Below, in pieces: positions 55,771-64,000 of a stretch of DNA of 64,000 nucleotides; position 1 is the stretch's first letter; the number at the start of each line of letters is the position of its first letter. Position numbers and translations under genes: made by a program. The stretch is from assembly GCF_019145435.1 (NCBI RefSeq), contig NZ_JAHSTS010000002.1:1956001-2020000 (forward strand), given 5' to 3'. The stretch comes from Pseudomonas ekonensis. Its GTDB lineage: Bacteria > Pseudomonadota > Gammaproteobacteria > Pseudomonadales > Pseudomonadaceae. A model generated the notes under the pieces. It had not been told where the DNA came from, did not search any database, and worked only from the letters and a program-made list of their open reading frames with translations.

Positions 55771-56900
55771 CAGCCCCTCGGTGCCAGATCGGTGACTTGC
55801 GGCAGACGCCAGAACGTGTCGCGCACCGCACGGTCGCTGAACCGCTCGCGCAGCCGGTCGAACATCAGCTCGGCGCATTGGCGCCGCTGCTGTTCGTCCA
55901 TGCCGGCCAGGTGCTGCAGGCCCTGGGCCAGGTGTTCGGCATCGGCGAGCGGGAACAGGATCCCCACGCCCTCGACCACTTCCTTCGCCCCGCCGCAGGC
56001 GGTCGCCAGCAACGGCACGCCGGCGGCCATGGCCTCCAGCAGCACCATGCCGAACGGCTCATGGTCGGAGCTCAAGGCAAACACATCGAAGGCGCGGAAG
56101 TAATTGCGCGCCTCCGGCACCTGGCCGAGAAACAGCACCCGGTCGCCGATGCCCAGCTCCCGGGCGAGGGCCTTGAGGCTGTCCTCAAGGCGCCCCTTGC
56201 CGAGGATCACCAGCTGACTGTTGGCCGGCAGCCCCGGCAACGCTGCGGCGAAACCGTGCAGCAGGGTGGCCTGGTCCTTGTCCGGATGCAGGCGGCCGAC
56301 GTTGCCGACGATCCAGGCGTCCGCCGCCAGCCCCAGGGTTTCCCGGGCCTCACGGGCGGAGACCTGACGGGTCTGCAACGCCCCCACGTCGATGCGGTTG
56401 TAGAGGGTCTGGATCCGGGTCGCCGGCCATTTCGGCAGGCAGCGGCGCATGTCGTCGCGCACCGCGTCCGACACGCCGAGCAGGCTCAGGCGCTTGCGGA
56501 AAATGTGGGCGAACAGTTTGCGCGAACCGCGCTTGTAGTCGCCGAACGCGTGGTGCACGCCGATCACCGGCAGCGACGTGCCGAGCAAGGCGATGTAGAT
56601 CGGCTTGAAACGGTGGGCGATGCAGAAACTGAAGTTGCGCGAAGCGGCGATCTTGCGCAGATCGCCGATGGCGCCCAGCTTCAGGCCACGGATGGCCTTG
56701 GAGCTGTATTCCATGAACAGCACTTCGTCGGAAGCGCAGGCCGCGGCCACCTCGCTGTCGGCAGCCCCGGTCAGGAAGACCGTGGTCACCCGATAGCCGG
56801 TGCCCGCGAACAGGCTGGCGTACTGCCGCGCGCAGTCCAGGAACGGCCCGTCATAGCCGTGGCAGAACTGCAGCACATGGCGTTCAGCCGAGCGTGTCAT
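55770..56900 (-). CDS. wapH: Family 4 glycosyltransferase WapH
   Basis: 376 residues of GT-B fold. Donor half: WIVGNVGRLHPDKDQATLLHGF, LVILGKGRLED and SSDHEPFGMVLLEAMAAGVPL with the EX7E motif. By position it corresponds to WapH, which adds a glucose to the outer core in P. aeruginosa. Its first 17 bases overlap the end of the carbamoyltransferase gene. Confidence 0.85.
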   Translation of the reverse strand: MTRSAERHVLQFCHGYDGPFLDCARQYASLFAGTGYRVTTVFLTGAADSEVAAACASDEVLFMEYSSKAIRGLKLGAIGDLRKIAASRNFSFCIAHRFKPIYIALLGTSLPVIGVHHAFGDYKRGSRKLFAHIFRKRLSLLGVSDAVRDDMRRCLPKWPATRIQTLYNRIDVGALQTRQVSAREARETLGLAADAWIVGNVGRLHPDKDQATLLHGFAAALPGLPANSQLVILGKGRLEDSLKALARELGIGDRVLFLGQVPEARNYFRAFDVFALSSDHEPFGMVLLEAMAAGVPLLATACGGAKEVVEGVGILFPLADAEHLAQGLQHLAGMDEQQRRQCAELMFDRLRERFSDRAVRDTFWRLPQVTDLAPRG

Positions 56901-58641
56901 AAGCGTTTGCGCCTTCTTTGACCACCAGAATGTCTTCCATGATCAGGTACTGCAGATCGGAACCGAAGAACATGTTCAGCGCGTCGGTAGGCGAGCAGAT
57001 CATCGGCTCGCCGCGGCGGTTGAGCGAGGTGTTCAGCGACACGCCATTGCCGGTCAGGTTCTCCAGCGCCTTCATCATGTCGTAGTAGCGCGGGTTGTAT
57101 TCGCGCTTGAGCACCTGGGCACGGGAGGTGCCGTCTTCGTGGACGACTTCCGGCACGCGGGTCTTCCACTCCTCCGCCACTTCGAAGGTGAAGGTCATGA
57201 ACGGCGCCGGATGGTCGATCTTGATCATCTGCGGCGCGACGGTGTCGAGCATCGACGGGCAGAAAGGCCTCCAGCGCTCGCGGAACTTGATCTGGTGGTT
57301 GATCCGGTCGGCCACGCCTTCGACGCTCGGGCAACCGATGATCGAACGCCCGCCCAATGCGCGCGGACCGAACTCCATGCGGCCCTGGAACCAGGCCACC
57401 GGGTTGCCGTCGACCATGATCTTGGCGATCTGCTCGGGCATGTTGTCCAGCTTGCGCCAGACCGGCTTGTTCTCGTGGCGGGCGCACGCGGCGATCACGT
57501 CTTCGTTGCTGTACGACGGGCCGAGGTAGACGTGCTCCATCTTCTCGACCGGCACGCCGCGGGCGTGGGACACATAGGCCGCCGCGCCGACCGCGGTGCC
57601 GGCGTCGCCGGAGGCCGGCTGCACGAACAGTTCCTTGATGTCGTCGCGGGCGATGATCTTCTGGTTGAGCTTGACGTTCAGGGCGCAGCCGCCGGCGAAG
57701 GCCAGCTTGCCGGTTTCCTTGAGCACGTCGCCCAGGTAGTGGTCGATCATCTGCAGGGCCAGTTTCTCGAACAGCGCCTGCATGCTCGCCGCGTAGTGGA
57801 TGTACGGCTCGTCGGCGATGTCGCCTTCGCGTTTCGGGCCGAGCCATTCGATCAGCTTCGGCGAGAAGTAGAAGCCCTTGCCCTTCTCTTTGTAGCGGCG
57901 CAGGCCGATGACGTTGGCGTAGTCGGTGTTGATCACCAGCTCGCCGTTCTCGAACGAGGCCAGGCGCGAGAAATCGTATTTGCTGGCGTCGCCGTACGGC
58001 GCCATGCCCATGACCTTGAACTCGCCGTCGAGCATTTCGAAGCCGAGGAACTCGGTGATCGCGCCGTACAGGCCGCCGAGGGAGTCCGGATCGAAGAATT
58101 CCTTGATCTTGTGGATCTTGCCGTTTTCGCCGTAGCCGAAGAAGGTCGTGGCGTATTCGCCCTTGCCGTCGATGCCCAGGATCGCGGTCTTCTCCTTGAA
58201 GCCCGAGCAGTGGTAGGCGCTGGAGGCGTGGGCCAGGTGGTGCTCGACCGGCTCGATCTTGATCTTCTTCGGATCGAAGCCCAGTTGCTCCAGGCACCAG
58301 ACGATCTTCTTGCGGTAGCGCTTGTAGCGGCGGTTGCCCATCAGGATCGCGTCGAGGGCGCGATCCGGGGCGTACCAGTAACGCTTGGCGTAGTGCCAGC
58401 GGGCCTTGCCGAACAGGCTGATCGGGGCGAACGGGATCGCCACCACGTCAACGTCGGACGGCTTGATGCCGGCCTGTTCCAGGCAGAACTTCGCCGATTC
58501 GTAGGGCATGCGGTTCTTTGCATGTTTATCGCGCACGAAGCGCTCTTCTTCAGCCGCCGCCACCAGCTTGCCGTCGATGTACAAGGCTGCGGAAGGATCA
58601 TGGCTAAGGGCGCCGGACAGGCCAAGAATCGTCAATGCCAC
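56884..58641 (-). CDS. wapO: Core oligosaccharide carbamoyltransferase WapO
   Basis: 585 residues of the NodU/CmcH family; uses carbamoyl phosphate and ATP to carbamoylate a sugar hydroxyl, in Pseudomonas heptose II of the inner core. Motifs: GLSGALSHDPSAAL at the N terminus, metal-binding EHHLAHASSAYHCSGF, LAFAGGCALNVKLNQ and GRMEFGPRALGGRSII. First gene of the minus-strand run wapO-wapH-mig14-dnpA-ssg-wapR, all overlapping or nearly so. Its promoter must lie in the spacer 58642-58921. Confidence 0.95.
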   Translation of the reverse strand: MALTILGLSGALSHDPSAALYIDGKLVAAAEEERFVRDKHAKNRMPYESAKFCLEQAGIKPSDVDVVAIPFAPISLFGKARWHYAKRYWYAPDRALDAILMGNRRYKRYRKKIVWCLEQLGFDPKKIKIEPVEHHLAHASSAYHCSGFKEKTAILGIDGKGEYATTFFGYGENGKIHKIKEFFDPDSLGGLYGAITEFLGFEMLDGEFKVMGMAPYGDASKYDFSRLASFENGELVINTDYANVIGLRRYKEKGKGFYFSPKLIEWLGPKREGDIADEPYIHYAASMQALFEKLALQMIDHYLGDVLKETGKLAFAGGCALNVKLNQKIIARDDIKELFVQPASGDAGTAVGAAAYVSHARGVPVEKMEHVYLGPSYSNEDVIAACARHENKPVWRKLDNMPEQIAKIMVDGNPVAWFQGRMEFGPRALGGRSIIGCPSVEGVADRINHQIKFRERWRPFCPSMLDTVAPQMIKIDHPAPFMTFTFEVAEEWKTRVPEVVHEDGTSRAQVLKREYNPRYYDMMKALENLTGNGVSLNTSLNRRGEPMICSPTDALNMFFGSDLQYLIMEDILVVKEGANAYDTLG

Positions 58642-58841
58642 AGGGGTCTAGCCTCTTTAGTCTGCATGCAGGCGCGGTGCGCCTTGAAAAGATGATGTGC
58701 CCTCGCACCGGGCGAGAGACAGCTAAAGGGCGGGATTATAGCGTAAACGTGGCGGGAATGACCCTGTGCGAATTGCCCCATGTCGTTCACCCCGCAGAAC
58801 TTGCGGCGCCGCAAGAAAATTTTCGGAGCATGAGCTGGCCC

Positions 58842-58917
58842 CATCGCTGGCAAGCCAGCTCCCACATTTGAACGGCAACACTTACAGACCCTGTGGGAAC
58901 CGGCTTGCCGGCGATGG
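58842..58917. repeat. Inverted REP pair
   Basis: CATCGCTGGCAAGCCAGCTC... (58842-58866) and, inverted, TGTGGGAACCGGCTTGCCGG... (58892-58917). Same family as the cluster at 14776-15029. It sits between the two halves of the core gene run, right after the stop of the double-kinase gene on the minus strand. Confidence 0.82.
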
Positions 58918-58921
58918 CGAT

Positions 58922-60373
58922 TCAGACAGCGCGGGAGATGTCTTTGGGCAAACGCTGATCAATCGCTTGATACAGCGCACTGCTCTCGGGCCAGTTGCGC
59001 ATGAAGCGCGCGCGATCCCGGGCATAAGCCGGAGCGAAGCTGCCCGCCGAGCCGTGCTGGCACATCGAGTCCAGGTCGATCAGCGCCCAGCGGTCGCCCT
59101 GCCAGAACAGGTTGTGGCCCTTGAAGTCGCCATGGCTGATGCGTTCGGCGATCAGCTGCGCAAACAGCAGGTCCAGCGCCTTCAGCTCCCGTTCCGGGGC
59201 CTCGCCGCTTTCGACGTACGGCGCGAAGCGCTCGATGATGTCCGGCCCAGCCAGGTGCTCGGTGATCAGGTAGGCCTTGCGGCGCAGCCAGAGAAATCGC
59301 GTTTCCAGCACCGCCAGCGGCTTGGGCGTGGCGATGCCGAGGAATGCCAGGCGATTGCCTTCGCGCCACGAATGCCAGGCCCGGCTCGGCCGCCAGAACC
59401 GCTTGAGCCAATGGGCAAAGCCCTTGATGTTGTAGCGCTTGATCACCAGCGTGCGCCCGGCGACTTCGACCTTGCCGACGCTGGCCGCGCCGCCGGTCTT
59501 GTACAGGTGACCACGGTCGAGCAAGGCATCGGCCTGCTCCAGCACCGGCAGCATCGCCGGCTCTTCCTCGCGGCGGACCGCGCGCAGACCGAACGCGCCG
59601 CGCACCACGCTGAACAGCGTGCAGTCGCGGCCGACCTTGGTCAGGTAATCCTTCAGGCGCCAGGCGCGCACCTTGTCGATCTGCTTCTGCAAGGCCTCCA
59701 GCGGCAGCGCGTGCTCGCTGTTGCCCAGCAAGTAATACACCAGCAGTTCTTCGGTGAACGGCGCCAGCGACGGGGGCAACTGGGCAAAGAACACACCGAG
59801 GTTCTCCAGTACTTTCTGGCGCGACAGCGGCTGGCCGACGTTTTCGGCACGGATGCCGGCGCCGTCGATCAGGTACAGCTGCCCGCCATGGCGCAGCAGG
59901 TTGTCCAGGTGCAGGTCTTCCTGCCACAGGCCTTTGCCGTGCAACTGCGCGATGGCGCCGAGCGCCTCGGCCAGCACCGCCGACTGTTCGTCCGCCAGCA
60001 CCGGCAGCGACTCGACCTGATGCCACGCATCGCCCAGGCTTTCGGCACCTTCGAGGAACTCGAACAGCAGCCAGCCGCCCTCGCCGTCCTTCAGGCCGTC
60101 GGCCAGCAGCAACGGCGTGGTCATGCCTTGGGCCGCGAGCATTTTCACGCCGTCCAGCTCACGCTGAAAATGCCGCGCCGCCTTGCCGCCCACCAGCAGC
60201 TTGGCCAGCACCGGCCGGCCGCGCCACACGCCGGCACCGACATAGCGCTGCCCCGGCAGCACCCGCAGCAGGCTGAGCAACTGCAGGTCCGCCGGCCCCG
60301 CCGCATCGGCCAGCGACACCGTCAACGGCAGTGGCGGGGTACGTCCGGCGTCCTTGAGTTCAGACAACTGCAT
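58922..60373 (-). CDS. Double kinase-domain lipopolysaccharide core protein
   Basis: 483 residues with two protein-kinase-like domains in tandem. Domain 1 (about 30-240) has Lys58, QED with Asp153, Asn158 and Asp170 (LIDGAG). Domain 2 (about 290-470) has Lys312 (VIKRY), HGD with Asp416, Asn421 and Asp433 (ALIDLDSM). It occupies the place of the P. aeruginosa kinase gene beside wapQ. The first domain keeps the catalytic Asp but has Gln in place of the usual His. Likely phosphorylates a core sugar or regulates the process; not demonstrated. ATG overlaps the wapQ stop (TGATG). Confidence 0.85.
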   Translation of the reverse strand: MQLSELKDAGRTPPLPLTVSLADAAGPADLQLLSLLRVLPGQRYVGAGVWRGRPVLAKLLVGGKAARHFQRELDGVKMLAAQGMTTPLLLADGLKDGEGGWLLFEFLEGAESLGDAWHQVESLPVLADEQSAVLAEALGAIAQLHGKGLWQEDLHLDNLLRHGGQLYLIDGAGIRAENVGQPLSRQKVLENLGVFFAQLPPSLAPFTEELLVYYLLGNSEHALPLEALQKQIDKVRAWRLKDYLTKVGRDCTLFSVVRGAFGLRAVRREEEPAMLPVLEQADALLDRGHLYKTGGAASVGKVEVAGRTLVIKRYNIKGFAHWLKRFWRPSRAWHSWREGNRLAFLGIATPKPLAVLETRFLWLRRKAYLITEHLAGPDIIERFAPYVESGEAPERELKALDLLFAQLIAERISHGDFKGHNLFWQGDRWALIDLDSMCQHGSAGSFAPAYARDRARFMRNWPESSALYQAIDQRLPKDISRAV

Positions 60374-61125
60374 CAGCGGGTCTCCTTGCGGCTGCGCCGT
60401 GCGGTCAGGCGCGTGACCCAGCTGTCGACCAGCGATGCGTCGGCCGGCTGGTCGAGATAGGCCGCCAGCAATTCGCGCAACTGCGCCTCGCTCCATTCCG
60501 GCGCGCGGCGCAGCAAGGGCTCCAGATCCTTGACCCGGTCACGCAGGCCGAACAGCAAGGGGCGGGTCTTCTCCAGGTCGATCAGTTGCGCCTGATACGC
60601 TGCGCCGTCGGCCTTGAGGAAAATGTGCTTGGGATAGAAGCAGCCGTGCACCTGGCGCATGCCGTGCAGGTGACGGGCCAGCTGGCCGCAGGCCTTGAGG
60701 ATGGCCGACTGCTGCGCCGCGCCCAGGTCCGACCAGCGCTGCAGCAGCGAATCGAGGTCATCCCAGCCGTCGAGGGCGCGGGTCAGCAGGATCGCGCGGA
60801 CTTCGCCATCGACCTTGCGCGCGCCGAAGAACGCCGCCTGCAACGCCGGGATGCCGAGCTGGCGGTATCGGCTGATGTTGCGGAATTCCCGGGCGAACGT
60901 CGGCTCGCCGAACGGCGCGTGCAGCGTGCGGGTCAGGTAGTTACTCTGACGCTTGAGGTAGTAGCCGCAGCCTTCGAGCTCCAGCCTGAACACGCTGCTC
61001 CAGCCGCCGCCGTCGGTGTTCGGCTCGTCCACCGCGTCGAGCTGCTTGGCCCACAGCGCCTCGAAGGTGCCCAAGCCGTGGCGCTCCAGCAGCGCACGGT
61101 CTTCAGCGGCCAGGAAATCGGTCAT
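60373..61125 (-). CDS. wapQ: Kinase-like lipopolysaccharide core protein WapQ
   Basis: 250 residues of the InaA/Kdo-kinase fold. Lys58 (YYLKRQ) and Asp184 (LIDLEKTR) fit ATP binding. The catalytic loop reads VHGCFYPKHIFL, so Cys162 stands where WaaP and WapP have Asp. Such HGC loops may be a feature of the InaA subfamily. It overlaps wapP by four bases and the double kinase by one, so it is made together with active kinases. Confidence 0.87.
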   Translation of the reverse strand: MTDFLAAEDRALLERHGLGTFEALWAKQLDAVDEPNTDGGGWSSVFRLELEGCGYYLKRQSNYLTRTLHAPFGEPTFAREFRNISRYRQLGIPALQAAFFGARKVDGEVRAILLTRALDGWDDLDSLLQRWSDLGAAQQSAILKACGQLARHLHGMRQVHGCFYPKHIFLKADGAAYQAQLIDLEKTRPLLFGLRDRVKDLEPLLRRAPEWSEAQLRELLAAYLDQPADASLVDSWVTRLTARRSRKETR

Positions 61126-61856
61126 TCGCGTCCCTCGAAAAATCTCACCACGTGACGGATCCGTTTCTTGTCGGCGGCGTTGAGCCGGTCACGCTGACGG
61201 TATTGCAGGTAGAAGCGCAGGCGCTGGGTGTTCGACAGGTGATACTTGGCCACCTTGTCGAGGCAGGCCAGGTCCTTGGTGATCCGGTACTTGAGCCAGA
61301 AGCCGCGCCAGAAGTCGCCGTTGGGGCAGTCGATCAGGAACAGCTGCGCCTGGTCGTCGATCAGCAGGTTGCGCCACTTCAAGTCGTTGTGGGTGAAGCG
61401 GTGGTCGTGCATCGTGCGGGTGTACACCGCCAGCTGACGGCTGATGCCGTCGACCCAGGCGCGGTCCTTGAGCTTGGGGTCGTTGCGCTCGGCCAGCGCC
61501 GAAAGGTCTTCGGTGCGCGGCAGCTCGCGGGTGATCATCGCCCCGCGGGCGTAGGCCGCGCCGCGGCGCTCCAGGCCCCAGGCCACCACTTCGGCGGTGG
61601 GGATGCCCCACTTGGCGAAGCGCTTGAGGTTCTGCCACTCCATCTTCACCCGCGGCTTGCCGATGTAGCGGCGCAGGCCCTTGCCGGCGCCGGAGTAGCG
61701 CTTGACGTAATAGTTGACCCCGTCCCGCTGCACGCGGATGACCTCGGACAGCGGATCCCGGGTCAGGCGCTCGCCCTGAAGAGCGAACACCGCTTCGAGG
61801 GAACCGAAGTCTGCGCTGAGGTCGCGGTAAGTCGGCTCAAGGTTCCAACCCGCCAT
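61122..61856 (-). CDS. wapP: Lipopolysaccharide core heptose kinase WapP
   Basis: 244 residues. Catalytic loop FTHNDLKWRNLL with the Asp intact, and metal-binding FLIDCPNGD. ATP-binding lysine in YYVKRYSGAGKGLR. By position and fold it is WapP, predicted to phosphorylate heptose II. Coupled to waaP by TGATG and to wapQ by ATGA. Confidence 0.9.
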   Translation of the reverse strand: MAGWNLEPTYRDLSADFGSLEAVFALQGERLTRDPLSEVIRVQRDGVNYYVKRYSGAGKGLRRYIGKPRVKMEWQNLKRFAKWGIPTAEVVAWGLERRGAAYARGAMITRELPRTEDLSALAERNDPKLKDRAWVDGISRQLAVYTRTMHDHRFTHNDLKWRNLLIDDQAQLFLIDCPNGDFWRGFWLKYRITKDLACLDKVAKYHLSNTQRLRFYLQYRQRDRLNAADKKRIRHVVRFFEGRE

Positions 61857-62662
61857 CAGAGCGCATCCCCGTAACGTTGCTTGCGTGCGTAGAGTTTGTT
61901 GGCCTTGCCCTCCAGCCAGCTCAGCAGCGGCGCCTCTTCGGCGAGGATCCGGCGCAGCGGCTGCTGGAAGTAGCCCTTGAGGAAACGCAGCTTGTCGCGG
62001 CGGGTCAGGCCGATGTCCAGCGCGGAGAAGTACAGCGCCGCCAGGTCCTTGTTGCGCCAGCGCAGGGTGATGGCCGGGCGGGTCTGGGCGCGGTGCAGGT
62101 CGATCACCGACAGCTTGAGGTCACCGGCGGTGACCGGTCGGTCGGTGTGCAGCAAGAAGTGGCAGATGTAGCAGTCGCGGTGGTTGACGCCGGCGCGGTG
62201 CATCATGCCGGTCATGCGCGCGACCTCGGCGATCAGCGCGCGCTTGAGCGCAGGCTGCGGCGGCTGCCGGACCCAGTCGATGCTGAAGTCTTCGAGACTG
62301 ACGGTCGGCGCCAGCTCTTCGGTGACGATAAACGAATGCTGGTCCGCCGGGTTGCTGCCCTTCTCGCCGTAGGCGACGGCGGTCATGGTCGGCACGCCGG
62401 CCTGCTGCAGGCGCTGGATGGCTTGCCATTCCTGGCCCGCGCCGAGCACCGGCAGCTTGGCGGTCAGCAGGTTCTTGAAGATCTCGCCCCAGCCGATGCC
62501 CCGGTGGATCTTGACGAAATAACCGTTGCCGTCGACTTCCGTGCGCAATGTCCGGCGGGCTTCCAGCTCGCGGTAGACCTCGCCCTTGAGCCCTTCGACC
62601 TCCGCGAACGCATCGCGGCCGGCCCACAGGCTCTTGAACGGTTCAGACAGCATCAACTTCAT
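61856..62662 (-). CDS. waaP: Lipopolysaccharide core heptose I kinase WaaP
   Basis: Phosphorylates O-4 of heptose I in the inner core; essential in P. aeruginosa. 268 residues. The catalytic loop is NHRDCYICHFLL with Asp163, the same number known for the P. aeruginosa enzyme; Lys51 (YFVKIHRG) fits ATP binding and LSVIDLHRAQTR the metal site. Its ATG directly follows the waaG stop. Confidence 0.96.
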   Translation of the reverse strand: MKLMLSEPFKSLWAGRDAFAEVEGLKGEVYRELEARRTLRTEVDGNGYFVKIHRGIGWGEIFKNLLTAKLPVLGAGQEWQAIQRLQQAGVPTMTAVAYGEKGSNPADQHSFIVTEELAPTVSLEDFSIDWVRQPPQPALKRALIAEVARMTGMMHRAGVNHRDCYICHFLLHTDRPVTAGDLKLSVIDLHRAQTRPAITLRWRNKDLAALYFSALDIGLTRRDKLRFLKGYFQQPLRRILAEEAPLLSWLEGKANKLYARKQRYGDAL

Positions 62663-63784
62663 TTAAGCGTGCTCCGCCAGAATCACATCGGCCGCGTGCT
62701 GCGGCATGCTGTACAGATCGGCCGTCCCGGCGAACGCCACGCCGTTGCGGCTCCAGGCCGCCCGCGCCGAGGCGTCGCCGAGCATGTCGGCCAGGTAGCG
62801 GGTCAGTTGCGCCTGGTCGAACGGCTCGTCCAGCACCCGCCCGGCGTCGGCCTCGGCGATGTAGTGGGCATAGCCGCAGACCGCGCTGACCAGCACCGGC
62901 AACCCGGCCACCAGGGCTTCAAGCAGCACCGTCCCGGTGTTCTCGTTGTACGCCGGGTGGATCAACAGGTCGGCGCCCAGCAGGAAACGCGGGATGTCGC
63001 TGCGCCCCTTGAGGAACGTCACGTTGTCGCCCAGGCCCAGGGTTGCGCTCTGCATCTGGAACAATTTGGGGTCGTCCTGGCCGATCACAAACAGCCGGGT
63101 GCGTTTTTTCAGTTCGGCAGGCAGCGCGGCCAGGGCCTTCAGGCTGCGGTCCACGCCCTTGGTCTTGAAGCCGGAGCCGATCTGCACCAGCAGCAGCTCG
63201 TCATCCTTGAGGTTGAATTCGGCGCGGAAACCGGCGCGGATCTCGTCCGCATCCGCCGGGCGCCGACGGTCCTGGGCGATGCCCGGCGGCAGCAGGTGGA
63301 AGCGCTCCACGGGCGTGCCGTAATGCTTGATGAACAGCGGCTGCTGCACTTCGGAAATCATCAGCACTTCGGTTTTCGCATCTTTGGCGAACACCGCCCG
63401 CTCGTACTCGGCGAAGTGGCGGTAGCGGCCCCAGCGGCGGTACAGCGAATGGCGCAGGTTCTGCGCCTTGTCTTCGAAGCAGCCGTCGGCGGCGTAGTAG
63501 ACGTCCAGCCCCGGCATCTTGTTGAAGCCGATCAGACGGTCCACCGGGCGCTTGGCCAGGTCGGCCTCCATCCAGGCGCTGAGCTTTTCGTTGCGTCGAT
63601 GGTTGAACAGCGCCTTGACCGGCGCCACCAGCACCTCGAAACCGGGCGGCACGTCGCCTTCCCAGATCAAGGTGTAGACGCGGATCGAGTGGCCGCGCTT
63701 CTGGCATTCGAGGGCGATGCGCATGAAATCGCGCTGCAGGCCGCCGAACGGGAAATACTTGTACAGGACAAATGCCAATTGCAT
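62663..63784 (-). CDS. waaG: Lipopolysaccharide core glycosyltransferase WaaG
   Basis: 373 residues of GT4, GT-B fold; adds the first outer-core hexose(amine) onto heptose II. N terminus MQLAFVLYKYFPFGGLQRDF with the Gly-rich donor loop, and YNENTGTVLLEALVAGLPVL with the EX7E motif. Starts in the stop of waaC (TGATG). Confidence 0.96.
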   Translation of the reverse strand: MQLAFVLYKYFPFGGLQRDFMRIALECQKRGHSIRVYTLIWEGDVPPGFEVLVAPVKALFNHRRNEKLSAWMEADLAKRPVDRLIGFNKMPGLDVYYAADGCFEDKAQNLRHSLYRRWGRYRHFAEYERAVFAKDAKTEVLMISEVQQPLFIKHYGTPVERFHLLPPGIAQDRRRPADADEIRAGFRAEFNLKDDELLLVQIGSGFKTKGVDRSLKALAALPAELKKRTRLFVIGQDDPKLFQMQSATLGLGDNVTFLKGRSDIPRFLLGADLLIHPAYNENTGTVLLEALVAGLPVLVSAVCGYAHYIAEADAGRVLDEPFDQAQLTRYLADMLGDASARAAWSRNGVAFAGTADLYSMPQHAADVILAEHA

Positions 63785-64000
63785 CAGCGCAGCTCCTCAG
63801 CCATCAACAACGTGCTCAGTCGGCTGGCGACACGCTCGGGGTTCACACGCGTGAAGCACAGGGGCGACTCGCGTTTCAGGTCGAATTGACGGGCGTCTTC
63901 GGCCGTCGGTTGGTAGGTGCATTTCTTTTGCAGGCACGGCGCGCAGGGGAAATCGCTGCCCAGGTGGATCTGCACCTTGCCGTAGGCGCCGGTCAGGCCG
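63784..64000 (-). CDS. waaC: Lipopolysaccharide heptosyltransferase I, 5' part outside window
   Basis: The last 71 codons of a minus-strand gene, open at the window end. The text GAYGKVQIHLGSDFPCAPC and QKKCTYQPTAED, ending LLMAEELR, fits the C terminus of a GT9 heptosyltransferase with its cysteine-rich donor-side loop, and the next gene upstream of waaG in pseudomonads is waaC. It attaches the first heptose to Kdo. Confidence 0.88.
   Translation of the reverse strand, partial: GLTGAYGKVQIHLGSDFPCAPCLQKKCTYQPTAEDARQFDLKRESPLCFTRVNPERVASRLSTLLMAEELR

Noticed and set aside
61877..63889. 670-codon plus-strand frame opposite waaP and waaG
   Set aside because: Shadow frame; both minus-strand genes are well supported by catalytic motifs.

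Overview
The window is a high-GC chromosomal segment of a Pseudomonas, most likely from the P. fluorescens complex. The reasons are the Pseudomonas gene order throughout (queG-orn-rsgA-motBA-rhdA-psd-serB-parC-parE-yqiA-cpdA-nudF-thiC-opmH, then waaA-emrE-hldE-msbA-waaL and the wap/waa core lipopolysaccharide genes), the non-ATG starts typical of this genus, and the dispersed palindromic (REP) repeats of the fluorescens type. Almost all of it is ordinary core genome; no tRNA, rRNA, CRISPR array, transposase or integrase was seen.

Layout. 1-11.8 kb: housekeeping genes (Nnr partial, queG, a YicG-like membrane protein, orn, rsgA), the flagellar stator pair motA-motB with a sigma-28-type promoter, an HDOD protein, rhodanese, psd and a PilZ-like protein. 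11.8-24.5 kb: serB and the divergent AhpA/YtjB-like membrane protein, a REP-rich spacer, a PqiC-like lipoprotein, then a minus-strand run nudF - DUF1249 - cpdA - yqiA - parE - phytase-like - retropepsin - parC. 24.7-30.6 kb: an RsiV-like lipoprotein, cytX and thiC (thiC preceded by a TPP riboswitch), and the TolC-like opmH.

30.8-37.9 kb is the clearest accessory region: a four-gene, translationally coupled type VI secretion effector module. It comprises VgrG spike, DUF4123 adaptor, a 1090-residue VasX/BTH_I2691-like effector with several membrane segments, and a DUF6708 membrane protein that is the obvious immunity candidate. A truncated second copy of the start of the DUF6708 gene lies immediately downstream.

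38-64 kb is devoted mainly to lipopolysaccharide: waaA, a LysR regulator, emrE, a small redox pair, hldE, a sulfotransferase, msbA, an O-antigen ligase fused to a kinase-like domain, an acyltransferase, and then a long minus-strand gene run. That run is waaC (partial)-waaG-waaP-wapP-wapQ-double kinase, a REP spacer, then wapO-wapH-mig14-like-dnpA-ssg-wapR. These genes together would supply the heptose and Kdo precursors, build, phosphorylate and carbamoylate the core, flip lipid A-core across the inner membrane, and ligate or decorate O-antigen. Five proteins here carry kinase folds. Two of these have a non-aspartate residue where the catalytic aspartate is expected.
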